From Paraburkholderia fynbosensis (GTDB lineage Bacteria > Pseudomonadota > Gammaproteobacteria > Burkholderiales > Burkholderiaceae): DNA of 64,000 bases. The stretch spans positions 62,001 to 126,000 of the forward strand of contig NZ_CADIKI010000016.1 of NCBI RefSeq assembly GCF_902859935.1, in the 5' to 3' direction. Both the position numbers and the translations under genes were made by a program. Below the pieces are notes generated by a model. It was not told the origin of the DNA and ran no database searches. It saw only the letters and a program-made list of their open reading frames with translations. Of this stretch, positions 19,801-27,344 are shown piece by piece; position 1 is the stretch's first letter; each line of letters starts with the position of its first letter.

Positions 19801-19894
19801 TGCGCAGCAACTGCGCGAGCGGACTCGTCAGGCGCGCGGTGGAGGGAACCAGATGAATCGGCTTGACGAGTAAAGCGGAGGTGGGGTTCGTCAT
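16874..19894 (-). CDS. FAD-linked oxidase with Fe-S domains (YdiJ/D-2-hydroxyacid dehydrogenase type)
   Basis: A 1006-residue enzyme. Residues about 45-270 are a PCMH-type FAD domain with LLARGAGTSQCGQTVGEALV; 280-540 are the FAD-oxidase C domain. The iron-sulfur part has CNNNGHCRKFDAGTMCPSYR near 605 and CVSCKGCKRDCPTGVD near 665. Two CCG half-domains (CCGRTFLAAG and CCGMAGSFGYEAEHY) end the protein. E. coli YdiJ of the same layout oxidises D-2-hydroxyglutarate; related proteins use D-lactate or glycolate. The electron acceptor is probably quinone or a cytochrome. It may belong to a unit with the hydratase gene 48 bases upstream. Confidence 0.92.
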   Translation of the reverse strand: MTNPTSALLVKPIHLVPSTARLTSPLAQLLRKSLRGDVLFDAASRGRYATDASIYQITPVGVVVPRDQDDLRVALEIARSEKVPLLARGAGTSQCGQTVGEALVIDTSKWLNNIVAFDAQARTVTVEPGVVLDHLNAWLKPHGLWFPVDVSTAAQCTIGGMAGNNSCGSRSIEYGNMVHNVEAIDAILADGSEARFASLRETPQGARLQQILDGVTRIAQRERDEIVARVPKVLRRVAGYNIDLFDCQNPRAYTDDGFANLAHLLVGSEGTLAFSRQLTLKLAPLPAHKTLGVVNFPTFRQSMELTQHIVKLKPVAVELVDRTMIDLAMSNPAFRPVISKALVDEPQAILLVEFAGEDRDAQLASLRQLSELMADLGLPGSVVEMPDANEQKALWEVRKAGLNIMMSMKGDGKPVSFIEDCAVPLEHLADYTSRLTEVFHRHGTEGTWYAHASVGTLHVRPILDMRRDGAVKMRAIADEAAALVREYKGAYSGEHGDGLCRGEWVAWQYGPRLNQAFSEIKALFDPDNRFNPDKIVRPPKMDDPRHFRFAPGYKEQRIHTALDWSAWNVERDPLTGAQSLPGSGNDLSGGLAKAVEMCNNNGHCRKFDAGTMCPSYRVTKDEQHVTRGRANTLRLAISGQLGEAGLASDDVKDTLDLCVSCKGCKRDCPTGVDMAKFKIEARAARVKRHGLRLRDRLVAFMPRYAATASRMPGLMALADNVPVLSAWFKRSVGFAPERSLPRFRKSFLSNAVPGKAVRSGALKEVLLFVDTFNNNMEPDNARAAQQVLEAAGYTVHFNTRQGERPVCCGRTFLAAGLVDEAKREARRMLDLFRPFVERGVPIVGLEPSCLLSLRDEFLHYGFGVEAQRLSQQAFLFEEFLVREEKAGRLQLALKPLAAQQALVHGHCHQKAFDAFTPVQTVLKWIPQLKVSTVESSCCGMAGSFGYEAEHYATSQAMAELSLLPAVRTIDGNTVMVADGTSCRHQIHDGAGVDAIHVARVLAMALQ

Positions 19895-19942
19895 ATCGTC
19901 GGCTCGTGGAAATGCAGGAGACTGGTAAACAGGCGAAGCCGC

Positions 19943-20701
19943 CTAGTACAACGTCACGCTGACCGGCGCGAGCCCTTCGATGCGCCCGCTCGCCGTGCCC
20001 GCGTGACGCGGGAAAAACATGCCGGAGTACGAACCGGCGGTCACGACCATCTCCGGCGTCACCGCGATGCCGCGCGAACGCGCGTGATTGACTAGCCACG
20101 TCAGCAAGCGCCGGGGATCGCCGGCCGGATTCGCAGGCGTCGTGTCGACCACGTCTTGTCCGTCGAAACTGAAACGCAGCGATGGCGCGACGAACGGAAA
20201 GTCCTCGCGATACGACGTAAACTCGCCGACGATCAACGCGCCGTGATTCTGCAAATCCGCGAGTTGCGCGAGCTTGTCGACGTCGGGCCACGCGGCATAG
20301 CGGCTCGCAACGATTTCAATGGTCGCGCCGATGGAACCGATGCCCGCCATCACTTCGTCTTCGCTGTAAGGCGTCGGGGACGGCTCGAAGCGGCGGCCGA
20401 AGCGAAAGGCGACTTCCAGTTCGAGCCCGAGCGGCGCGAAGCCTGCACGCGCCAAACGCGCGCCGTCGACATGCAGATCGGCGGCCGGCAGCGGCGCGCC
20501 CTGGATCGGACCGCTCGCGGACTTCGCGCCGATTTTCCAGCCGCCGATCCGTGCGCCTTGGATGCCCAGCATGTCGTGCTGGATCGCGTACGCCGCATCG
20601 GCGTCGGAGGGTATCTGCTCCGGCGGCAACGTGTCGAGCGTGAGCCCGTCGCGGCGTGCCTCGGCAAGACACCGGCTGAGTGAGGTGGTCATGTCTTTCA
20701 T
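19943..20701 (-). CDS. 2-keto-4-pentenoate hydratase/decarboxylase-family protein
   Basis: A 252-residue MhpD/FAH-superfamily enzyme. Diagnostic pieces are GWKIGAKS near residue 53, GLELEVAFRFGR near 91 with the metal-binding ExE pair, and a C-terminal AGSYSGMFFPRHAG. Relatives hydrate 2-oxopent-4-enoate or decarboxylate 4-oxalocrotonate. An in-frame ATG three codons in (20692) is an equal start candidate. It is followed by the oxidase gene and preceded by an MFS gene on the same strand, suggesting catabolism of an imported acid. Confidence 0.85.
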   Translation of the reverse strand: MKDMTTSLSRCLAEARRDGLTLDTLPPEQIPSDADAAYAIQHDMLGIQGARIGGWKIGAKSASGPIQGAPLPAADLHVDGARLARAGFAPLGLELEVAFRFGRRFEPSPTPYSEDEVMAGIGSIGATIEIVASRYAAWPDVDKLAQLADLQNHGALIVGEFTSYREDFPFVAPSLRFSFDGQDVVDTTPANPAGDPRRLLTWLVNHARSRGIAVTPEMVVTAGSYSGMFFPRHAGTASGRIEGLAPVSVTLY

Positions 20702-20731
20702 CGCGAACTGAGTGGAGACGGCGCTTTGCGC

Positions 20732-22018
20732 TTACGCGCCGATGTGGGTCGGGACGTGCGAGTTGTCCGCCTGGTCGAGAGCGAATCTGCTTTCCGGCTG
20801 CATGCGGAACGCAAGCACGACGCCAAGGGCCATCAACAGCATGCTGCCGACGAACGGCAAATTCCAGTTGCCGAAGTAGTCGATCAGAAAGCCGCCGACC
20901 ACCGGCGAGATGATCGCCGCCAGTGCCGAGCCCGTGTTCATCATGCCGCTCGCGGTGCCCGCGAATTCCGGCGCGATATCCATCGGAATCGCCCACATCG
21001 GACCGATCGTCATTTCGGCGAAGAAGAAGCCCGAGGCAAGACACGCGATCGACAGCACCAGGTTGTGCGTGAACATCAACGGAATCAGCGAGAGCAGGCA
21101 GAACAGCATGCAGACCGACACCATCCAGCTACGCGCGCGCTTCAGACTGCCCGTGCGCTTGAAGATCCAGTCGGTCACGAGGCCGCCGAGCGTATCGCCG
21201 AGCACACCGGCGAAGAACACCACGGAGGCGAAGATCGCCGACTTCTTCAATTGCAGATGGTGGTTGTGCAGGAAGTAGAGCGGAATCCAGCTCAGGAACA
21301 GCCACAGCGTCCAGCCGTAGCAGAAGTACACGATCGTGACCGGCGTCATGCGACGAAACAGCTTGGTCCACGGCACGCCGGCCGCTTTGGGCTTCGGCGC
21401 GGGTAGCACCGCGAGTTCTTCGGACGTGATGCGCGGATGATCCTTCGGATGTTCGGTGAAGGTGAGCGCCCACACGACGACCCACAGCAGGCTGAGCGCG
21501 CCGCAGATGTAGAAGGATTCGCGCCAGCCCCAGGTCGCCATCACCAGCACGATCAGCGCGGGCGCCACCGCATTGCCGACGCGCGACGCCGCGTGTGTGA
21601 TGCCCTGCGCAAAGCCGCGCTTTTCCTTCGCGACCCAGCGCGACATCGCCGAGGTCGCGGCGGGAAACGTGGCGCCCTCGCCGAAACCGAGCAGCACGCG
21701 CGCGGCCAGCAACGAAGCCAGGCCGCCGGCGAAACCGGTCAGCACGGTGGCGACGCCCCAGATCGCGCCACAAAACAGCAGCGTGCGTTTCGCGCCGAAG
21801 CGGTCGCTCACCCAGCCGCCGATCACCTGAAACAGCAGATACGGATAGGCGAAGGCCGAAAACACGAGGCCGACCTGCGTATGCGAAAGCTGGAATTCCT
21901 TGCCGAAACCCGCGGCCGCCGTGCTGACGTTCACGCGGTCAAGGTAAGTGATGAAGTACATGATGCATAGCATCACTAGAACGATACTGGTCGCACTGGT
22001 CACACGAAACCGCTTCAT
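20732..22018 (-). CDS. MFS transporter, anion:cation symporter family
   Basis: A 428-residue twelve-helix transporter. The ACS family is indicated by ITYLDRVNVSTAAAGF near residue 30, GGWVSDRFGAKRTL near 80, GFGEGATFPA in helix 4, and a large central loop. Known members bring in sugar acids, phthalate or tartrate with protons or sodium. GGAGAGAGACG just before MKRFRV fixes the start; six upstream codons are unlikely. Its place beside hydratase, oxidase and aminotransferase genes points to uptake of their substrate. Confidence 0.9.
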   Translation of the reverse strand: MKRFRVTSATSIVLVMLCIMYFITYLDRVNVSTAAAGFGKEFQLSHTQVGLVFSAFAYPYLLFQVIGGWVSDRFGAKRTLLFCGAIWGVATVLTGFAGGLASLLAARVLLGFGEGATFPAATSAMSRWVAKEKRGFAQGITHAASRVGNAVAPALIVLVMATWGWRESFYICGALSLLWVVVWALTFTEHPKDHPRITSEELAVLPAPKPKAAGVPWTKLFRRMTPVTIVYFCYGWTLWLFLSWIPLYFLHNHHLQLKKSAIFASVVFFAGVLGDTLGGLVTDWIFKRTGSLKRARSWMVSVCMLFCLLSLIPLMFTHNLVLSIACLASGFFFAEMTIGPMWAIPMDIAPEFAGTASGMMNTGSALAAIISPVVGGFLIDYFGNWNLPFVGSMLLMALGVVLAFRMQPESRFALDQADNSHVPTHIGA

Positions 22019-22259
22019 CGTCTCTCTCCATGGCATGTATCGACGGCGCGCCCGAGCGGCGCGCCACGTCGTTGACCGTCAGCCGCTCGCGCTGCCGCGG
22101 ACGCATTGCATGTTGTTCAGGCCGCGTTCTATGCACGGCTGGCCGAGTTCTCGAAGAGAGGGCTCCCTGCCCTCCCTTGCTGCCTTTCTCGCTTGTTCTC
22201 TTTTAGGGCTGATGGGCCGGCGTCTATTGCCGGTGCCAGGCAGGGCCGCCCGGCGCAAT

Positions 22260-23480
22260 TCAGGCCGCCGCTTTCAAACCCGCGGACGCGGCCGGCTGGC
22301 TCAGCCACTCCATAGCGGCAGGCAGACCGCTTTCCTTGAGGCCCACACCCGCGAGCCGTAGACCCATCTCACAGCCGGCCAGCGTGGCGAGCAGCATCAG
22401 GTCGTTGCAATCGCCGAGGTGGCCGATGCGGAACATGCGGCCTTTCATCTTGCCGAGACCCGTCCCAAGCGACATGTCGAAGCGTTCGTAGATGAGCTTG
22501 CGCACGGCGTCGGCGTCGACGCCGTCGGGCATCATCACGCCGGTCAGCACCGGGCTGTACACGGCCGGGTCCGCGCACTGGATCTCCAGGCCCCATGCGC
22601 GCACCGCGCGGCGGGTCGCTTCGGCGAGACGCTCGTGACGCGCGAACACGTTGTCGAGCCCTTCGCCGAGAATCATCTCCAGCGCTTCGTGCAGGCCGTA
22701 GAGCAAATTCGTGTTCGGCGTGTACGGCCAGTAGCCGGTCTCGTTCATTTCGAGGATTTCGCTCCAGTCCCAGAAACTGCGCGGCAGTGTCGCGTGCTTG
22801 CTGGCGGCCAGCGCTTTCGGCGAGATCGCGTTGAAGCTGATGCCGGGCGGCAGCATCAAGCCCTTTTGCGAGCCCGACACGGTGACATCGACGCCCCACT
22901 CGTCGTGGCGGTAGTCGGCGCATGCGAGGCCCGAGATCGTGTCGACGAGCAGCAGCGCCGGATGGCCCGCCGCATCGATCGCGCGACGCACGGCGGCGAT
23001 GTCGGACGTGACGCCGGTGGAAGTTTCGTTATGCACGACGCACACCGCCTTGATCGTGCGTTGCGTGTCGGCGCGCAGACGCTCCTCGATCATCTGCGGC
23101 TGAACCCCGCGCCGCCAGCCTTCGATGCCCGGCAAGCCGAGGAACTCGGGCTTCAGCCCAAGCTTGTCCGCCATCTTTTTCCACAACGTCGCGAAGTGGC
23201 CGGTCTCGTACATCAGCACGTGATCGCCGGGACTCAGCGTGTTGCACAGCGCCGCTTCCCATGCGCCCGTGCCGGAGGCCGGATAGATCACCACGGGCTG
23301 CTGCGTCTTGAAGATCTTCTTGATGCCGTCGAGCACCTTCAAACCGAGTTCGCCGAACTCGGGGCCGCGATGGTCGATGGTCGGATAGCTCATCGCGCGG
23401 AGAATGCGGTCGGGCACCGGGCTCGGACCCGGAATCTGCAAAAAGTGACGTCCAGCGGGATGAAAGTCTAGCTTGAGCAT
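22260..23480 (-). CDS. class V aminotransferase (alanine/serine-glyoxylate type)
   Basis: A 406-residue PLP enzyme. It begins HFLQIPGPSPVPDRI, holds ASGTGAWEAAL near residue 75, VVHNETSTGV near 152, and the Schiff-base lysine in VSGSQKGLMLPPG near 205. The overall pattern is serine-glyoxylate or alanine-glyoxylate aminotransferase. GGAGGAGCCCC precedes the ATG, an excellent ribosome site. It is transcribed away from the GntR gene; a 14-base palindrome lies 19 bases above its start. Substrates beyond glyoxylate are unknown. Confidence 0.92.
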   Translation of the reverse strand: MLKLDFHPAGRHFLQIPGPSPVPDRILRAMSYPTIDHRGPEFGELGLKVLDGIKKIFKTQQPVVIYPASGTGAWEAALCNTLSPGDHVLMYETGHFATLWKKMADKLGLKPEFLGLPGIEGWRRGVQPQMIEERLRADTQRTIKAVCVVHNETSTGVTSDIAAVRRAIDAAGHPALLLVDTISGLACADYRHDEWGVDVTVSGSQKGLMLPPGISFNAISPKALAASKHATLPRSFWDWSEILEMNETGYWPYTPNTNLLYGLHEALEMILGEGLDNVFARHERLAEATRRAVRAWGLEIQCADPAVYSPVLTGVMMPDGVDADAVRKLIYERFDMSLGTGLGKMKGRMFRIGHLGDCNDLMLLATLAGCEMGLRLAGVGLKESGLPAAMEWLSQPAASAGLKAAA

Positions 23481-23498
23481 GGGGCTCCTCCGATTGAA

Positions 23499-23512
23499 TT
23501 TTGCATGCAAAA
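23499..23512. promoter_or_regulatory. operator palindrome upstream of the aminotransferase gene
   Basis: TTTTGCATGCAAAA is a perfect 14-base palindrome between the start of the aminotransferase gene and its promoter. A copy with one base changed lies at the GntR gene start, so both are likely binding sites of that regulator. Confidence 0.7.
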
Positions 23513-23634
23513 AACTATATCAGACGAAGTAAGACGCTCCCAAGTCTAAATTTGCGTGTGAATGCCGGTGTTTACCCGCGCTCTTAACTAATGTTGCGGC
23601 TTCCGATAAAATCCCATTCATGCGAGATGAGGGT

Positions 23635-23648
23635 TTTTGTATGCAAAA
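23635..23648. promoter_or_regulatory. operator-like palindrome across the GntR start codon
   Basis: TTTTGTATGCAAAA differs in one base from the palindrome at 23499. It spans the GntR ATG at 23641, as expected for autorepression. Confidence 0.65.
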
Positions 23649-24366
23649 TTCGGAGTTCATTGCGGGCGTGACCGCTTCCACGCTGATGCCGAAGGTCGAG
23701 CGTCAGCGCCTGCACGACACGGTGGTGGAGCACATTCGCCGCTTCATCGTCGAAGGGATGCTGGAGCCGGGCAAGAAACTGAATGAGCGGGAGTTGTGCG
23801 AGACCCTCGGCATCTCGCGCACGCCGTTGCGCGAAGCGCTGAAAGTGCTGGCCGCCGAAGGGCTGATCGAGATTTCGCCGAATCGGGGCGCGTCGGTGTC
23901 GAAGATGTCGGAGGCAGAGTTGCGCGAGACTTTCGAACTGATGAGCGGTCTAGAAGCGTTTTCCGGCGAACTGGCCGCCGAACGGATGACCGCGGCCGAG
24001 CTTGCCGAGATCAAGGCGCTCCATTACGCGATGCTCGCGTGCCGCACGCAGAACGATCTGCCCGGCTACTACAGCCGCAATCAGGCGATTCACGACAAGA
24101 TCAACGAGGCGGCGAGAAATTCAGCGCTGCGGCAAACCTATATTGCGGTGAACCGGCGCTTGCAGGCGCTCAGGTTCCGCTCGAACTTTCAGATTCCGAA
24201 GTGGGACAGTGCGATTCACGATCACGATGAAATGCTGAAGGCGTTAGAAGCACGTGACGGCAAGAAGCTGAGCGCGATTCTGCGGCAGCATTTGCTCGAC
24301 AAGCGCGATGCGGTTTTGCAGGTGCAGTCGCAGGAAGCGGCAGCGGGGTCGTCGTCGAATACTTAA
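23641..24366 (+). CDS. GntR-family (FadR subfamily) transcriptional regulator
   Basis: A 241-residue regulator. Residues about 25-90 are the winged helix (LNERELCETLGISRTPLREAL); residues 100-225 form the all-helical FCD effector domain with the expected metal or ligand His and Arg residues (NQAIHDKINEAA and HDHDEMLKALEARD). FCD regulators bind small organic acids. GAGGG seven bases upstream supports this ATG over one 21 bases earlier. It is divergent from the aminotransferase gene and shares its operator, so it probably controls the aminotransferase-MFS-hydratase set. Confidence 0.9.
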   Translation: MQNSEFIAGVTASTLMPKVERQRLHDTVVEHIRRFIVEGMLEPGKKLNERELCETLGISRTPLREALKVLAAEGLIEISPNRGASVSKMSEAELRETFELMSGLEAFSGELAAERMTAAELAEIKALHYAMLACRTQNDLPGYYSRNQAIHDKINEAARNSALRQTYIAVNRRLQALRFRSNFQIPKWDSAIHDHDEMLKALEARDGKKLSAILRQHLLDKRDAVLQVQSQEAAAGSSSNT

Positions 24367-24659
24367 GCAACGTGATCTTCTCAGGCACGGTCGCGCCTCA
24401 TGCCACCGACAATGCTTACTACCTCGGCATCACGTTCGCTGCGACGACTTGCACCTATAGCGCCATCAGCATGACCGGCATGGGGCGCTACGATTCCACC
24501 GAAACAACGCTTTACGGCGCAAGCTCGAAGACGGACAAAAGGCGGCATCATTTTCGTAGTTAAGAGAACGTCGGCTTCGGCGTCCTGATCGTCGAAAGTC
24601 CTGTGCACGATTTCTGTGTGACGACCGGTATTGCCTGAGCGCCTGCGTCCAGTCTAGAC

Positions 24660-24716
24660 TTGTCCACCTAAAATGTTGGCAAGCCTGTGGACAACCGTCT
24701 CGCAGCACCGCTAAGT
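24660..24716 (+). repeat. unit 1 of a direct repeat with TTGTCCAC...TGTGGACAA arms
   Basis: TTGTCCAC, a TGTTGGCAAGCC core and TGTGGACAAC, then CAGCACCGCTAAGT. The arms resemble DnaA boxes (TTATCCACA) facing each other. It is about 80 percent like unit 2 at 24843. Confidence 0.65.
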
Positions 24717-24842
24717 GATTGAAGCGGATGGGATATTGCATGGCGGCTTCAGAGTAGGCATCCTGCGCTTTCCTGACATCCGTTAAACCTGAAGGCTTGT
24801 GCGGCAGGGACGCTGACGATGCGCGGCGTCCTTGCCCTCCAG

Positions 24843-24899
24843 TTGTCCACACAATTTGTTGGCAAGGCTGTGGACAACCTGCGCACAGCACTGCCAAGT
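24843..24899 (+). repeat. unit 2 of the direct repeat with TTGTCCAC...TGTGGACAA arms
   Basis: TTGTCCACA, TTGTTGGCAAGGC, TGTGGACAAC, then CAGCACTGCCAAGT. It starts 183 bases after unit 1 in the same orientation. Confidence 0.65.
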
Positions 24900-24981
24900 A
24901 GTTGATGAGACAGGCCAATCTTGCGCCGGCGCCGCCGCGAGCAGCCGTCCGCCGACTGCTCCGGGTGTGAGCGCGCAGGCC

Positions 24982-26313
24982 TCACAGCGCCGCTTCCTTG
25001 CGCCGCAGCGACTCCGGCATCGCGTACAACACGATCAGCGCGCAGATCACGCTCATCGTGCCGATCACATACAACGCCGGCGTCGTGCTTCCCGTCAGAT
25101 CCTTCACGCGGCCCACCATGATGGGGCTCACGATTCCGCCGAGCTGTCCGAGCGTATTGATCAACGCAATCCCGCCTGCCGCGCCTGCGCCGGTCAGCAG
25201 CTTGGGCGGCAACGCCCAGAACGCCGGAATCGACGCCACCACGCCCGCGCCCATCACCGCCAGCGCGATCACCAGCAAGGTGATCTGCTTGTCGAAGAAG
25301 CCCGCGGCAAAGAAGCCGATCGCTGACATCACCAGCAAGCCGAACACGAACTTGCGCCGCTCGCCGGTCGCGTCGGACAAACGGCCCACCACCACCATGC
25401 AGATCGCGCCGCAGACATAAGGCACGGCCGTCAGCAAGCCGATCATGGTCGGGTTGTTGGTGCCCGCGACGTGGATCAGGTGCGGCGTCCAGAAATTCAA
25501 TCCGTACGACGCCACCTGAATCAGGAAGTAGACCAGCCCCAGCGTCAGAAAGCCCGGTGTTTTGAGCGCGCCCATCAGCGAATGGCCGGTGCTCGGATGA
25601 CGGCTCTGCTGCGCAATCTGTCCCGACAGCAGCATCTTCTCCGGCGGCGACAGCCAGCCCGCGTCCTCGATGCGATCCTTGAGCAGTTTCAACACCATGA
25701 TCCCGAGCACGACACATGGCAGCCCGCCGAGCAGGAACAGCCAGTGCCAGCCGGCCATGCCCAGCACCCCGTTCATGTGTCCGATCACCAGCCCCGCGAG
25801 CGGCGCGCCAACGAGGCCCGAGAACGCGGACGCCAGAAACAGCATCGACGTGATACGCCCGCGATAACTCGGCGGAAACCATAGCGTCAGGTAGTACAGC
25901 ACGCCGGGTGCAAAGCCCGCTTCCATCGCGCCGATCACGAAGCGCAGCCCGTAGAACTGCCATTCGTTGTTGACGAACACCATCGCCGCCGTCGCGAGTC
26001 CCCACGAAATCATGATCCGCGCAATCCAGCGCCGCGCGCCGACCTTGTACAGAAACAGATTGCTGGGGACTTCGAACAATACATAGCCGATCACGAACAA
26101 ACTCGCGCCGAGGCCGTACGCGGTATCGGACAGGCCGAGATCGCTCTGCAACTGGAACTTCGCGAAGCTGATGTTGATGCGGTCGAAGAACGCGAACAGA
26201 TAGCAGATCATGATCAACGGCATCAACCGCCACGCGACTTTGCGGATGACGGCCACGAGGTCGTCCGCGCTGTCCTGATGGCTGCCGCTTGCAACTGCGC
26301 CCAGGTCACTCAT
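24982..26313 (-). CDS. MFS transporter, ACS-family
   Basis: A 443-residue twelve-helix carrier of the same broad family as the one at 20.7 kb. It has FAFFDRINISFAKFQLQSDLG near residue 46, the LFEVPSNLFLYKVGARRWIAR loop near 85 and an AMEAGFAPGVLYYLTLWFPP helix-4 run. Known relatives import dicarboxylates, tartrate or sugar acids. The ATG at MSDLGAVASG is preferred; METSMSD is four codons longer. It lies 77 bases after the HMG-CoA-lyase-like gene and probably imports the substrate for that pathway. Confidence 0.88.
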   Translation of the reverse strand: MSDLGAVASGSHQDSADDLVAVIRKVAWRLMPLIMICYLFAFFDRINISFAKFQLQSDLGLSDTAYGLGASLFVIGYVLFEVPSNLFLYKVGARRWIARIMISWGLATAAMVFVNNEWQFYGLRFVIGAMEAGFAPGVLYYLTLWFPPSYRGRITSMLFLASAFSGLVGAPLAGLVIGHMNGVLGMAGWHWLFLLGGLPCVVLGIMVLKLLKDRIEDAGWLSPPEKMLLSGQIAQQSRHPSTGHSLMGALKTPGFLTLGLVYFLIQVASYGLNFWTPHLIHVAGTNNPTMIGLLTAVPYVCGAICMVVVGRLSDATGERRKFVFGLLVMSAIGFFAAGFFDKQITLLVIALAVMGAGVVASIPAFWALPPKLLTGAGAAGGIALINTLGQLGGIVSPIMVGRVKDLTGSTTPALYVIGTMSVICALIVLYAMPESLRRKEAAL

Positions 26314-26390
26314 GCTTGTCTCCAATGCCGGATTCGGCGAGGCCGTCCGGTCGTTTAGTCGGTTAATCGATCAGTCGGTTTGGGGGGAAA

Positions 26391-27344
26391 TCAGATTTGC
26401 AGAACGTATTCGGGTACCGGATGCACGTCGCAATTGCGGCCTGCCTTCGCGAGTTGCCCAGGCACGTCGTGGCCGAGCAACGCAGGCAAACCACGCGACA
26501 GCGTAAGCAGCTTCGGCAGATCGACGCCAGTGCGAATGCCCATCTCGTCGCACATGTTCACGAGGTCTTCCGTGCAGATGTTGCCGGACGCACCCGGCGC
26601 GAAGGGGCAGCCGCCGAGGCCACCGAGCGCGGCATCGAAGCGGCGCGCGCCGACTTCGTATGCCGCCAGCACATTGGCGAGGCCCAGCCCGCGCGTGTTG
26701 TGAAAATGCAGCGTGAGCGCGGCGGCCGGCAGCCGTTCGAGCACGCGTGCGACCAGCCGCTTCACCTGGCGTGGGTTCGCCATGCCGGTCGTGTCAGCGA
26801 GCGTGATGCCCTCGATGCCCATCTCGCGATACGTGTCGACGATGCGGACCACTCGGTCTTCGTCGATCCGTCCTTCGAAGGGACAGCCGAAGGCAGTCGC
26901 CACCGTCGCGTTCAGCAGCACACCCGAGCCCTGCACGTGCCGCACGATGTCGTCGAAGGCCATCAGCGACGACTCGCAACTCATGCGCATGTTGGCGCGG
27001 TTGTGCGTCTGACTCGCGGACATCACGAGGTTCAGTTCGTCGGCGTGCGCGGCGAGCGCGCGCTCGGCCCCCTTCAGGTTCGGCACCAGCGCGACATAGA
27101 TCACACCGGGATGCCGTTCGATCTGCTGGAACACGGCGTCGCCGTCGCGCAATGCCGGAATCGCTTTCGGCGACACGAACGAGCCGGCCTCGATACGTGT
27201 GAACCCCGCGGTCGATAGCGAATCGATCAGTTCGATCTTGTCGACGGTCTCGACCCACGTGGGCTCGATCTGCAGGCCGTCGCGCGGAGAGACTTCCTGC
27301 ACGATCAGCTTGTCGACAGGGGCGTCGTTGTTGGCGGCGTTCAT
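26391..27344 (-). CDS. hydroxymethylglutaryl-CoA lyase-family protein
   Basis: A 317-residue TIM-barrel lyase. Visible are the metal site EVSPRDGLQIE near residue 16, TAFGCPFEG near 155, the His pair LHFHNTRG near 215, and the catalytic-loop signature GLGGCPFAPGASGN near 245. HMG-CoA lyase cleaves HMG-CoA to acetoacetate and acetyl-CoA; relatives act on citramalyl-CoA-like esters. The start overlaps the CoA-transferase stop by four bases, so CoA activation and cleavage appear coupled. The real acyl-CoA is not known. Confidence 0.92.
   Translation of the reverse strand: MNAANNDAPVDKLIVQEVSPRDGLQIEPTWVETVDKIELIDSLSTAGFTRIEAGSFVSPKAIPALRDGDAVFQQIERHPGVIYVALVPNLKGAERALAAHADELNLVMSASQTHNRANMRMSCESSLMAFDDIVRHVQGSGVLLNATVATAFGCPFEGRIDEDRVVRIVDTYREMGIEGITLADTTGMANPRQVKRLVARVLERLPAAALTLHFHNTRGLGLANVLAAYEVGARRFDAALGGLGGCPFAPGASGNICTEDLVNMCDEMGIRTGVDLPKLLTLSRGLPALLGHDVPGQLAKAGRNCDVHPVPEYVLQI

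Larger units (their letters stand above)
24367..24981. other. 615-base spacer with a duplicated inverted-repeat unit, no gene
   Basis: No frame with normal codon use was found. It contains the two related units listed separately. The stretch lies between the convergent ends of the GntR and MFS genes. Confidence 0.5.

Noticed and set aside
17507..19873. 788-codon open frame on the plus strand
   Set aside because: It is an antisense shadow of the FAD/Fe-S dehydrogenase gene. Its protein is rich in Arg and His without any domain, as expected from high-GC third positions.
24372..24563. 63-codon plus-strand frame after the GntR gene
   Set aside because: No ribosome site, no family, atypical residue mix. 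It lies in a spacer with repeats.
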